From positions 1 to 9,866 of the forward strand of contig CAMXNV010000074.1 in the NCBI GenBank assembly GCA_947245315.1: a stretch of DNA of 9,866 bases, given 5' to 3'. Positions 1-8,500 of this stretch are shown here, one piece after another. A program made the translations under genes and the position numbers. How positions within the stretch are numbered: position 1 is the first letter of the stretch; every line of letters begins with the position of its first letter. The stretch comes from an uncultured Oscillibacter sp. (lineage in GTDB: Bacteria > Bacillota > Clostridia > Oscillospirales > Oscillospiraceae). A model generated the notes under the pieces. It had not been told where the DNA came from. It saw nothing but the letters and a program-made list of their open reading frames with translations, and did no database searches.

Positions 1-356
1 CCGATGGCCCGCCCGCAGGTCAGCAGGGAGTCCAGGTAGCAGTCCAGAAAGGCGTTGAGCCCGAACTGCCCCCGCCCCACGGGCACGGTCCTTAAAAACT
101 CCCCCAGCTCCCTCTCCGCCGCCTTGGAGGCGCAGGAGACCGACAGCCCCCCGGTCATGCGGATGAGCTTGTAGATGGCCGCGTCCACCACGGGCACGGC
201 CTCCCGGACGGCCCGGTAGAGCCGGGCCTCCTGGTTCCGCAGGGGCACGTAGTCCCCCAGCACGCCGAAGGGATGCCGCTCCGCGTTCCGGAGCTGTACC
301 GCCGCCGGAGCCGCCGGGGCCGCCGGGGTTCCTCCCCTCTTCCGTTTCTTTTTCAA
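1..356 (-). CDS. Probable phage portal protein, N-terminal part (runs off the left edge)
   Basis: This is an open frame of 118 codons, cut by the window edge, starting at TTG (354-356). The TTG start is chosen because an AGGAG (365-369) sits 8 bases upstream, no ATG fits, and the nearby GTG is out of frame and stops at once. The gene begins 14 bp after the terminase large subunit stop. The protein opens with a lysine/arginine-rich stretch (KKKRKRGG), then an Ala/Pro repeat. It continues with YVPLRNQEARLYRAVREAVP and VVDAAIYKLIRMTGG, which resemble the N-terminal region of portal proteins. The portal is the dodecameric ring at the capsid vertex through which terminase pumps DNA. The call rests on that resemblance and on gene order (small terminase, large terminase, portal is the classic tailed-phage order). 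The conserved core lies outside the window, so another head protein cannot be excluded. Confidence 0.62.
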   Translation of the reverse strand, partial: MKKKRKRGGTPAAPAAPAAVQLRNAERHPFGVLGDYVPLRNQEARLYRAVREAVPVVDAAIYKLIRMTGGLSVSCASKAAERELGEFLRTVPVGRGQFGLNAFLDCYLDSLLTCGRAI

Positions 357-364
357 AGCACCCT

Positions 365-369
365 CTCCT
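365..369 (-). promoter_or_regulatory. Ribosome binding site deciding a TTG start
   Basis: On the minus strand AAAGGAGAGGG precedes TTG (354-356), with 8 bases between AGGAG and the start codon. It overlaps the terminase large subunit stop region (TGA at 371-373), which fits translational coupling in a phage operon. It supports TTG as the real start of the portal-like gene. Confidence 0.6.
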
Positions 370-370
370 T

Positions 371-1618
371 TCAAATCCGGTCCACCGCCAGGGCCACGAA
401 GCCCCCCTCCCGCCGGTCGTCCCGGAGGTTCCGGGCGAAATAGCGCAGGTCGTCCATGGCGTGGTCGTCCCGTTTCCTGGGGGCGTCCCGCTCCCCCCGG
501 GTGTCCCAGCAGTATTGGGCCATTTCCCGCAGGCAGTCCCTGCACCCCCGCCCGATGGCGATGCGCCCGGAGCGGAGGAGGTCCGCCGTCACCCGGATGC
601 CGTCCGCCACGTCGTTGTCCGCTCGGACCACGGCGAAGCCCCGCCGCCGCAGGACCTCAATGAAACTGGCCGCCGAGGGGTCCACGACGACCCGCTGGAT
701 GCTCCTTCCCCCGGCCAGGCGCTCCAGGTCCCCGGCGTACTCCTCGTCGGTGCGCTGCCGCCCGGTTTTCCGGGAGTCATAATAGAACTCCTCCACCCGG
801 TACCAGACCCCCTCCCGGAGCCCCCAGAGCCCGAAGGAGGCGGGGTTCACGGTGCCGTAGTCGGCGGAGATCCGCCAGGCGGAGTAGCCCTCCCGGGGGA
901 TGTCCACGGCGTCCCGCTCCGGGTCGAAGAAGTCGTAGACCCGTCCCTCCGCCGCGGACCACTCCCCCAGCACGAAGCGCCGGTAGAAGGTCCCGGAGTA
1001 GTTCCGGCGGTAGCGCTCCCGGACCCGCTCCGGCAGAGCGGGGTTGTCCTCCATGGTGAAGTGGAGCCGGAGGGCCCGGCGCTCCCGGGCCTTTAAGATC
1101 CACTCCTGGTAAAACCAGTGCTGGGGTCCCTCGGGGTTGCAGTTGAACCACAGCTTCCCGCCCTCCACGCTGCACCGGGCCGCGGCCTGTTCCACGAAGG
1201 ACCGGGGCATCAGCGCGGCCTCGTCCAGCAGCACCCCCGCCAGGGTGCTCCCCTGGATCAAGGCGGCGCTGGACTCGTCCCGGCCCCCGAAGAGCAGAAA
1301 GCGGTTCTCGTGCCCGTGGAAGCGGACCACCAGCAGGTTTTCCCCCCGGCGCTCCCGGATGTCCATGCCCACCCGCCGCAGATAGGGGACCAGCTCCGCC
1401 AGCAGGTTCCGCCGGAGGGAGACGATGGTCTTTCCGCACAGGCCGAACTGCCGCCCGCTGAACCGGGCCTGGGCCCAGAGGAAGAAACCCAGCCCCATGG
1501 CAAAGGTCTTCCCGCTCCGGACGGCCCCGTCGCAGATGAGGGCGTCCCACCGGGGATCCTGCCACCAGGTGAGGACCCGGAGCTGCTTGGGGGAGAAGGA
1601 AAGGCCCTTAGCCGTCAT
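371..1618 (-). CDS. Phage terminase large subunit, PBSX/SPP1 type (ATPase and nuclease)
   Basis: This 415-residue protein is the motor of phage DNA packaging: an N-terminal ATPase drives DNA into the prohead through the portal and a C-terminal RNase H-like nuclease cuts the concatemer. Visible motifs are Walker A GAVRSGKT (residues 31-38), Walker B VLLDEA (129-134, catalytic Glu133), the coupling motif region FNCNPEG (158-164), and the three acidic nuclease positions around D253 (SADYG), D313 (VVDPSA) and D384/D385 with D389/D390 (RDDHAMDDLRY). Length is normal for the PBSX XtmB / SPP1 gp2 group and no key residue is missing, so it looks catalytically intact. ATG 1616-1618 is preceded by GGGGGAGG at a 6-base spacing inside the end of the small-subunit gene, overlapping it by 11 bp. 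This indicates translational coupling and a joint complex. Function is known for the family; activity here is inferred. Confidence 0.95.
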   Translation of the reverse strand: MTAKGLSFSPKQLRVLTWWQDPRWDALICDGAVRSGKTFAMGLGFFLWAQARFSGRQFGLCGKTIVSLRRNLLAELVPYLRRVGMDIRERRGENLLVVRFHGHENRFLLFGGRDESSAALIQGSTLAGVLLDEAALMPRSFVEQAAARCSVEGGKLWFNCNPEGPQHWFYQEWILKARERRALRLHFTMEDNPALPERVRERYRRNYSGTFYRRFVLGEWSAAEGRVYDFFDPERDAVDIPREGYSAWRISADYGTVNPASFGLWGLREGVWYRVEEFYYDSRKTGRQRTDEEYAGDLERLAGGRSIQRVVVDPSAASFIEVLRRRGFAVVRADNDVADGIRVTADLLRSGRIAIGRGCRDCLREMAQYCWDTRGERDAPRKRDDHAMDDLRYFARNLRDDRREGGFVALAVDRI

Positions 1619-2069
1619 AGTCCGCCTCCCCCAGGCCCCCGGCGGCGTCCTCCAGGGCCTGGTAGAGCTCCCCGGACCCGGCGCCCCGGTCCTCCAAGAG
1701 GCCCCAGAGGGTCTCCAGGGCCCGGACCCGGTCCACCAGCTTCACCTCCACGCCCCCCTTGTCGGTGACCTTGAGCTCCGCCACGGCGGAGAGGTCCAGG
1801 TCCCCCGGGTCCACCCCCTTGGGATTGAGGGCCAGCCGCACCGCGTCGTTGGCCCGTCCGAAGGCCAGCTGGGCCAGCCGCCGGAGGGCGTCCTCCCGCC
1901 GGAGCTCCCCGGCGGCGGCGTCCCGCATGCGCTCCAGGCGCTGCCGGGTGCTCTTCCGGGCCAGCATGGCAAAGCCGTCCTCACAGCCCGCCGCCCCGGC
2001 GGCCCGCTCCGGGTCCATGGTTTTCAGGTACGCCCGGGAGAACTCCCGTTCCTCTTTTCTCCACCCCAT
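1608..2069 (-). CDS. Phage terminase small subunit (Terminase_2 / XtmA type)
   Basis: This 153-residue protein is the likely DNA-recognition partner of the large terminase. The N-terminal part (about residues 7-50), with FSRAYLKTMDPERAAGAAG followed by a basic helix, matches the pattern of the small-terminase helix-turn-helix (a F..EYL...N...AA..AGY-like motif). The middle (residues 57-80) has the usual ALRRLAQLAFGRANDAVRLA helix. The C-terminal part (91-125) has the ELK..DKGGVEVKLVDRVRALETL pattern of clostridial PBSX-like small subunits. The frame is open further upstream, but ATG 2067-2069 is chosen because AGGAGG lies 5 bases before it and family similarity starts there. It is the first gene of the leftward phage module. 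No clear promoter is visible upstream. Its base composition resembles the host genes. The identification rests on pattern and on the adjacent large subunit. Confidence 0.85.
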   Translation of the reverse strand: MGWRKEEREFSRAYLKTMDPERAAGAAGCEDGFAMLARKSTRQRLERMRDAAAGELRREDALRRLAQLAFGRANDAVRLALNPKGVDPGDLDLSAVAELKVTDKGGVEVKLVDRVRALETLWGLLEDRGAGSGELYQALEDAAGGLGEADYDG

Positions 2070-2074
2070 ACAAT

Positions 2075-2081
2075 CCTCCTT
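2075..2081 (-). promoter_or_regulatory. Ribosome binding site fixing the terminase small subunit start
   Basis: The minus strand reads AAGGAGG, then ATTGT, then ATG (2067-2069): a near-perfect Shine-Dalgarno sequence at a 5-base spacing. It argues for the 153-residue product rather than a longer one that would read through the intergenic gap and overlap the addAB promoter. Confidence 0.75.
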
Positions 2082-2216
2082 CCGGCCGGCTCTGAAACCA
2101 GCCTCCAAGACTTCCCTCCCCTCCGCCGAAAGTTGCACGCCCCCATGCACGCACCCCAAAAATTTTTTCTCCCCGAAAAAACAAGTCGAATTTTCCGCCC
2201 CAACCCTCCCCGGATC

Positions 2217-2225
2217 TGCTATAAT
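2217..2225 (+). promoter_or_regulatory. Extended -10 promoter for addB-addA
   Basis: The sequence TGCTATAAT is a perfect extended -10 element (TGn followed by TATAAT at 2220-2225) for the housekeeping sigma factor. No consensus -35 is present at a 16-18 base spacing, which is tolerated when TGn is present. The A and T tracts at about 2175-2194 lie roughly where an upstream (UP) element would sit. Transcription would start near 2232, leaving a leader of about 34 bases before the GTG start of addB. No operator or LexA-type site was recognised. Confidence 0.6.
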
Positions 2226-2252
2226 GCCCTTAACAAGAAAATCCCAAGAAAC

Positions 2253-2258
2253 AGGAGG
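2253..2258 (+). promoter_or_regulatory. addB ribosome binding site
   Basis: AGGAGG lies 7 bases before GTG (2266-2268). This selects the GTG as the addB start over the in-frame ATG at 2224-2226, whose first bases fall inside the -10 box and which has no ribosome binding site. Confidence 0.75.
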
Positions 2259-2265
2259 CCACCCA

Positions 2266-5200
2266 GTGCTGAACATCTTGACGGGCCGGGCGAAGACCGG
2301 CAAATCCCAGTGGATATTGGATCAAATCGCGGCCCGCTCCCCTCTCCGGGGCCAGATACTCCTGGTGCCTGAGCACGCGTCCCACCAGGCGGAGGTGGAC
2401 CTGTGCCGGGCCTGCGGGGACACGGCCAGCCGCCACGCCGAGGTTTTGAGCTTTCGCCGCCTGTGCGACCGGGTGCTGAGCGTCACCGGCGGCGGGGCCC
2501 AGGTGACCCTGGACGCCGGTGGGAAGCTGCTGACCCTGGAGAAGGCCCTTTTAGAGGTGTCCCCGGAGCTGACGGTGTACCGGCGGCCCTCCCGGAAGTC
2601 GGCCTTCCTCCGCCAGCTTCTGGACCTCTTTGACGAGCTCCGCTGTTACGACGTGACCCCCGGGACCCTCTATGAGCAGTCCCAGGCCGTGGCCGGGGCC
2701 ACCCGGGACAAGCTCCGGGACCTGAGCCTGCTCTACGGGGCCTACGAGGCCCGCCTGTACCGCCCCGGCCTGGACGCCCGGGACCGGATGACCAAGCTCT
2801 GCGACCATTTGGAGGAGTCGGGCTACGCCGTGGGCAAGGACCTCTATCTGGACGGCTTCACCTACTTCACGGCCCAGGAGCGCCGGTGCCTGTCCATTCT
2901 GATCCGCCGGGCCCACAGCGTCACGGTGACCCTCCTGGGGGAGCCGGGGAGCCGGGAGGAGATGTTCGAGCCCTCCCTGCGCACCCTGGAGCGGCTGCGC
3001 CGCCTGGCGGAGGCGGAGCAGGTGCCCGTGGAGGTCCAGGTCCTCAAGAGCGAGGACGCCTCCCCCCTGGGTCACCTGGAGCGGCACTTTTTCGGCGGCG
3101 GTGCCCCCTACGAGGGGGAAGCGCCCCAGATCAAGCTCCTCCAGGCGGACACCCTCTTCTCCGAGGTGGAGCAAGCCGCCGCGTCCATCCGCCGCCTGAT
3201 GGCCCAGGGGGTTCGCTGCCGGGACGTCACCGTGGCGGCCCGGAACATGGGGGATTACGAGGGGCTCATCGAGACAGTGTTTGAGCGCTACGGCGTCCCC
3301 GCCTATCTCAGCCGCCGCAGCGACATTTTGGAGAAGCCCGCCCTGAGCCTGCTCACCGGCGTCCTGGCGTCCATCGGCGGGGGCTATGAGTACGACGACA
3401 TGTTCCGCTGGCTGAAGACCGGCCTGGCGGGCCTGAGCCCCGAGGAGTGCGACCTGCTGGAGAACTATGTCCTCAAGTGGGAGGTCCACGGGGGCATGTG
3501 GCTCCGGGACGTCGATTGGGCCGAGAACCCGGACGGCTACGGGGCCCCCTGGACGGCCCTCCGGGAGGAGCAGCTGGCCCAGGTGAACGCCCTGCGCCGC
3601 CGGGTCCGGGCCCCCCTGTCCCGTCTGGCGGAGGGCCTGAAAGCGGGGGAGACCGCCGCCGCCAAGGTGGACGCCCTGTACAGCTTCCTGGAAGAACTGA
3701 ACCTCCAGGACGCCCTGGAGGCCCAGATGAAGGCCCAGGCCCAGGCGGGCCGCCTCCAGGAGGCGGAGGAGACCGCCCAGCTCTGGGAGATACTCTGCGG
3801 GGTGCTGGACCAGTTTGTGGAGATCCTGGGGGAGGAGCCCATGGAGCTGGAGGAGTTCACCCGGCTCCTCCGCCAGGTGCTGACGCAGTACAGCGTGGGC
3901 ACCATCCCCGTGGCCCTGGACCAGGTCCAGGTCTCCGGCGTGGCCCGGAACGACCGGCACACCGCCCGGTATCTCTTCCTCCTGGGGGCCAACGATCACG
4001 TCCTGCCCACCCCCGGCGGGGGCGGGGGCATTCTGAACGCGGACGACCGGGACGAGCTGGCCCGCCTGGGGGTGGAGCTGGCCCCCACGGGCATGGACCA
4101 GCTGGCCATGGAGCTCCAGAACCTCTACGCCGCCCTGGCCCAGCCCACCGAGGGCCTGACGGTGAGCTGGCCCGTGGCCGACGTCTCCGGGGCGGAGCTC
4201 CGCCCGGCCTTTGTGGTGGACCGGATGCTGGCCCTGTTCCCGGCCCTCCGGGTGGAGCGGGAGGCCGCCGCCCGGCCCTACCGGCTGACGGCACCCCTTC
4301 CGGCCCTGGAGTCCGCGGTCCCCGGCGGAGCCCTGTGGGACTATTTCCGCCGGGAGCCCCAATTTCAATCCCGCCTGGCGGCCCAGACCCGGGCGGCTAG
4401 GCTGACCCGTGGGTCCCTGTCCCCCCGGGCGGTTCGGGCCCTGTACGGGGACCGGATGAGCCTGAGCGCCTCCCGGCTGGAGCGGATCCGCTCCTGCCAT
4501 TTCTCCTACTTCATGGAATACGGCCTCAGGGCCAAGCCCCGGGCCCCGGCGGCCTTTGACGCGCCCCAGATCGGCACCTTCCTCCACTACCTCCTGGAGC
4601 ACGTGACCCGGGACGTGCTGGCCCGGGGGGGCTTTACCCAGGTGGAGAAGCCGGAGCTCCACGCCCTGGTCCGGAAGTACATCGACGAGTACGTCCAGAA
4701 GGAGCTCCGGAACTTCCAGAACCGCAGCGCCCGCTTCCGCTATCTCTTCGGCCGCCTGCGGAACACGGCCTACGCCGTGGTGGACCAGGCGGCGGAGGAG
4801 CTCCGGCACTCCGACTTTGTGCCCCTGGCCTTCGAGCTCTCCTTTGGCGACGGGCCCGAGAAGGACCTGCCCTCCGTGGTGATCTCCGAGCCCGACGGGG
4901 AGCTCCGGGTAGGGGGCAAGGTGGACCGGGTGGACGGCTGGGTGAAGGACGGCAAGCTCTACCTCCGGGTGGTGGACTACAAGTCGGGGAAGAAGACCTT
5001 CGACCTGGCGGCGGTCCGGATGGGCCTGGACATTCAGCTGCTCCTCTACCTCTTCGCCCTGGAAAAGGAGGGCGGGCCCCGCTTCGGGGCCTCGGAGATC
5101 GAGCCCGCCGGGGTGCTCTACCTCCCCGCCCGGGACGACATCCTCCCCGCCCAGCGGAACATCCCCCCGGAGAAGCTCCAGGCCGAGCGGGAAAAGCAGC

Positions 5201-5589
5201 TCCGGCGCTCCGGCCTCCTCCTGGCGGAGCCCCAGGTCCTCCAGGCCATGGAGCACGAGGCCCTCACGGAGCCCCGGTATCTCCCCCTCCGGGTGAACCG
5301 GAGCGGGGACCTCTCCGGCAGCCTGGCCTCCGCCGCCCAGCTGGGGAAGCTGGGGCGCTATGTGGAGACCCTCCTCCGGGACATCGCCCGGGAGGTGCGC
5401 CAGGGGAACATCGACGCGGACCCCTGCTGTCACAGCGAGGAGGACCGTTTTTGCAACTACTGCGACTGGGCCGCCGCCTGCCACTTCCGGGAGGGCCGGG
5501 ACGGCGACCGCCTGCACTACATCCAGCCCGTCAAGCCCGAGGAGTTCTGGAGCAGCTTAGAGGAGGGAGATGAACCCCCATGCCCGTAA
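2266..5589 (+). CDS. addB: AddB, subunit of the AddAB helicase-nuclease
   Basis: This 1107-residue protein (about 60 shorter than Bacillus subtilis AddB) pairs with AddA to process double-strand DNA ends for RecA-dependent repair. In the known complex AddB recognises Chi and its nuclease cuts one strand. Visible features: a Walker A motif at the extreme N-terminus, GRAKTGKS (residues 7-14), with the other helicase motifs degenerate as in the family; and a C-terminal RecB-type nuclease with H774 (GTFLH), D887/D890 (KVDRVD), D904 and K906 (VVDYKSG) and Q924..Y928 (QLLLY). Four cysteines for the 4Fe-4S cluster that pins the nuclease domain are C744, C1063, C1066 and C1072, in the C..//..CxxCx5C layout of Bacillus AddB. 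The GTG start is supported by AGGAGG 7 bases upstream and by the Walker A position. It is first in the operon and overlaps addA by 10 bp. No odd or missing key residue was seen. Confidence 0.97.
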   Translation: MLNILTGRAKTGKSQWILDQIAARSPLRGQILLVPEHASHQAEVDLCRACGDTASRHAEVLSFRRLCDRVLSVTGGGAQVTLDAGGKLLTLEKALLEVSPELTVYRRPSRKSAFLRQLLDLFDELRCYDVTPGTLYEQSQAVAGATRDKLRDLSLLYGAYEARLYRPGLDARDRMTKLCDHLEESGYAVGKDLYLDGFTYFTAQERRCLSILIRRAHSVTVTLLGEPGSREEMFEPSLRTLERLRRLAEAEQVPVEVQVLKSEDASPLGHLERHFFGGGAPYEGEAPQIKLLQADTLFSEVEQAAASIRRLMAQGVRCRDVTVAARNMGDYEGLIETVFERYGVPAYLSRRSDILEKPALSLLTGVLASIGGGYEYDDMFRWLKTGLAGLSPEECDLLENYVLKWEVHGGMWLRDVDWAENPDGYGAPWTALREEQLAQVNALRRRVRAPLSRLAEGLKAGETAAAKVDALYSFLEELNLQDALEAQMKAQAQAGRLQEAEETAQLWEILCGVLDQFVEILGEEPMELEEFTRLLRQVLTQYSVGTIPVALDQVQVSGVARNDRHTARYLFLLGANDHVLPTPGGGGGILNADDRDELARLGVELAPTGMDQLAMELQNLYAALAQPTEGLTVSWPVADVSGAELRPAFVVDRMLALFPALRVEREAAARPYRLTAPLPALESAVPGGALWDYFRREPQFQSRLAAQTRAARLTRGSLSPRAVRALYGDRMSLSASRLERIRSCHFSYFMEYGLRAKPRAPAAFDAPQIGTFLHYLLEHVTRDVLARGGFTQVEKPELHALVRKYIDEYVQKELRNFQNRSARFRYLFGRLRNTAYAVVDQAAEELRHSDFVPLAFELSFGDGPEKDLPSVVISEPDGELRVGGKVDRVDGWVKDGKLYLRVVDYKSGKKTFDLAAVRMGLDIQLLLYLFALEKEGGPRFGASEIEPAGVLYLPARDDILPAQRNIPPEKLQAEREKQLRRSGLLLAEPQVLQAMEHEALTEPRYLPLRVNRSGDLSGSLASAAQLGKLGRYVETLLRDIAREVRQGNIDADPCCHSEEDRFCNYCDWAAACHFREGRDGDRLHYIQPVKPEEFWSSLEEGDEPPCP
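5561..5569 (+). promoter_or_regulatory. addA ribosome binding site at the addB-addA overlap
   Basis: AGGAGGGAG lies before two ATGs: one at 5570-5572 directly abutting it and out of frame with addA, and the addA ATG at 5580-5582. The AGGAGG core is 13 bases from the addA start (the alternative GGGAG core is 10 away), longer than usual. Since addA begins inside the addB stop region, coupling to addB translation probably matters as much as this site. Confidence 0.5.
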
Positions 5590-8500
5590 CCCTGACCCCC
5601 CAGCAGCGCGCCGCCGTGGAGAACCGGGGCGGCAGCCTGCTGGTGTCCGCCGCCGCCGGGTCCGGCAAGACCCGTGTCCTGGTGGACCGGCTCTTCCGCT
5701 ACGTGACGGAGGAGCGCCGCAACGTGGACGACTTTCTCATCATCACCTACACCCGGGCCGCCGCAGCGGAGCTCCGGGGGAAGATTGCCGCGGAGCTCTC
5801 CCGCCGCATGGGCGAGGACCCTGGGGACAGCCACCTCCGCCGCCAGCTCCTCCGGGTCTACCAGGCGGACATCAAGACGGTGGACGCCTTCTGCACGGCC
5901 CTCCTCCGGGAGAACACCCACCTCCTGGCCCAGGAGGGAGACCGCCACGCCCTGACCCCGGACTTCCGGGTCCTGGACGACGGCGAGGCGGACCTGATCC
6001 GCCGCCGCTGTCTGGACCGGGTCCTGGCGGCCTTCTACGAGGACCTGACCCCCGGGGGCGAGCAGCTGGCGGACACCCTGGGGGCCGGGCGGGACGACGG
6101 GGCCCTGGTGGAGCTGGTCCTGGACCTCTACGACAAGCTCCAGAGCCACGCCTCCCCGGCGGACTGGCTCCGCCGCAGCCGGGCCGCCTGGGAGAATCCC
6201 GCCCCCAGCTTTGACGAAACGCCCTACGCCCAGGCCCTGCTGGGGACCCTGCGCCGCCGGGCGGCCCACTGGGGGGACCAGCTCCGCCAGGCCGCCGGGC
6301 GGACGGAGGGGGACCCGGCCCTGTCCTCCGGCTACGGCGCGAAATTCCTGGAGGCCGCCCAGGGCTTCCAGGACCTGAGCGCGGCCCCCGGCTGGGAGGA
6401 GGCCCGGCGGCTCTCCGCCGTCTCCTTCCCCAAGCTCACCACCCCCAAGGGCCGGAAGGAGGACCCCCTGGTGGTGTCCCTGAAACGGACCTGGGAGGGG
6501 GCCAAGGACGCCCTCAAGCCCCTCCAGTCCTGGCTGGACGTCACCGGGGAGGAGGCCCTGGAGGACCTCCGGGCCGTGGCCCCGGCCATGCTGGCCCTGC
6601 TGGACCTGACGGCGGACTTCTCCGCCGCCTTCCGGGCGGAAAAGCTCCGGCTGAACGCCGCCGACTTCTCGGACCAGGAGCACCTGGCCCTCACCCTGCT
6701 GACGGGCCCCGAGGGCGCGCCCACGGAGCTGGGGGAGCAGGTGGCCGCCCGGTACACGGAGATTCTGGTGGACGAGTACCAGGACACCAACGAGGTCCAG
6801 AACGCCATCTTCCGGGCGGTCTCCAAGGAGGGCAAGAACCTCTTCACCGTAGGCGACGTGAAGCAGAGCATCTATCGCTTCCGCCTGGCGGACCCGGGCA
6901 TCTTCCTGGCTAAATTCGCGTCCTTCCGCCCCCACACCGAGGCCCGGGAGGGGGAGGACCGGAAGCTGGTCCTCTCCCAGAACTTCCGCTCCCGCCGGGA
7001 GATTCTGGACGCGGCCAACTTCGTCTTTGAAAATATACTCTCCGTAGAAATGGGCGAGCTTGATTACAATGAGGACTCAGCCCTCCACTTCGGCGCGGCC
7101 TACTATCCCCCCCGGACGGACTGCGAGACGGAGTTCCACCTGCTGACGGCCCGCCGGAAGTCGGCGGAGGACCCCCGGCCGGTGAAGAAGCTGACGGCGG
7201 AGGCCCGCTTTGTGGCCCGGCGGATCCGGGAACTGCTGGACACGGGCTATCCGGTCACCGATGAGGACGGCACTCTCCGCCCCTGCAAGCCGGAGGACAT
7301 TGTGATCCTCATGCGCTCCCCGGGGAGCCGGACGGAGGTCTTCGCCGGGGCCCTGGCGGAGCGGGACATCCCCTGTTCCTTCCAGGAGGACAGCGGCTTC
7401 TTCGACGCCATGGAGGTCTCCACCGCCACGGCCCTCCTGGCCCTCATTGACAACCCCCGGCAGGACGTGCCCCTGATCTCGGTCCTCCGGTCCCCCATCT
7501 TCGGCTTCACGCCGGACCAATTGACGGAGGTCCGGACCGCCGCCCCCGACGGGGATTTCTACCAGGCCGTGTGCGCCTCGCCCCTGCCGGAGTGCCGGGC
7601 CTTTCTGGAGACCTTGAACGACCTGCGCCTGGCGGCCCGGGACATGAGCGTCCACCGGCTCCTCTGGCACATCTACAACCGCCTGAACCTCCTGGGCCTC
7701 TACGGGGCCATGGACCACGGCCCGGAGCGCCGGGAGAACCTGATTTCCCTGGCCCGCCAGGCGGAGAAGTTCGAGGCCGGAGGCTGCCGGGGGCTCTTCG
7801 CCTTCGTGACCCAGCTCCGCCGCCTCTTAGAGGCGGGCAGAGCGCCCGCCGCGTCCTCGGGGACCTCCGCCGGGGGCGTCCGGCTCATGAGCATCCACAA
7901 GTCTAAGGGCCTGGAGTTTCCCATCGTCATCCTGGCGGACCTGGATCACGCTTTCTCCCGGCAGGACTTTGACACCCCCGTCCTGGTCCATCCCGCCCTG
8001 GGCCTGGGCCCCCCGCGGGTGGACCTGGAGCGGAGGATCCGCTATTCCACCCTGGCCCGCACGGCCATTGAGGAGACCCTTCGCCGGGAGAACCTCTCGG
8101 AGGAGCAGCGGGTTCTCTACGTGGCCATGACCCGGCCCAAGGAGAAGCTGATCCTGGTGGAGTCCCTGTACTTCGCCGAGACCAGGCTCCAGCGCCTGGC
8201 GGCCTCGGCGGCCTGCCCCGTGCCGCCGGAGACGGTGGCGTCCTGCCGGACCTTTGGGGAGTGGCTGCTGCTGCCCCTGCTGTGCCGCCCGGAGGCGGAG
8301 GCCCTCCGGGACCTGGCGGGGGCCGAGGTGCCGCTGCTGGCGCCGGGGCCCTCCCCCTGGCGGGTGGAGCTCCACGACAGCGGGGACTTCGCCGCCCCGC
8401 CCCTGCGCCCCGGCGTCTCGGAGGAGGCGGAGGCCCCCCAGGTGCCCTTTGACCCGGCCCTGCTGTCCTTCACGTATCCCTACCAGCGGGAGAGCGCCCT

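Larger units (their letters stand above)
2070..2265. other. Divergent intergenic region between phage module and addAB
   Basis: This gap separates the leftward terminase genes from the rightward addB gene. It holds the small-terminase ribosome binding site, an A/T-rich island in an otherwise GC-rich window (A5T6 at 2158-2168, then an inverted repeat of TTTTTTC 2163-2169 and GAAAAAA 2175-2181 around TCCCC), an imperfect direct repeat of GCACGC (2135-2140 and 2147-2152), and the addAB promoter and ribosome binding site. No tRNA, integrase, or obvious attachment-site core is seen, so there is no sign here of a phage integration junction. No good -35/-10 pair was found for the phage strand; the TTGTTT on that strand (2179-2184) lacks a matching -10. 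Confidence 0.6.

Noticed and set aside
2135..2152. Imperfect direct repeat GCACGC as a possible att core or operator
   Set aside because: Only six bases, spaced by six, in a C-rich stretch; no second copy at a phage boundary can be seen.
2551..5517. A 988-codon open frame on the minus strand opposite addB (and similar long antisense frames opposite addA and the terminase)
   Set aside because: It mirrors addB codons, is dominated by Gly, Pro, Leu, Val, Glu and Gln, has no recognisable domain, and follows from strong G/C bias at third positions that removes stop codons from the opposite strand.
5570..6214. Out-of-frame 214-codon frame starting at the decoy ATG inside the addB-addA junction
   Set aside because: It is Pro/Gly/Arg-rich, overlaps the conserved N-terminus of AddA and has no domain; a shift-frame shadow.
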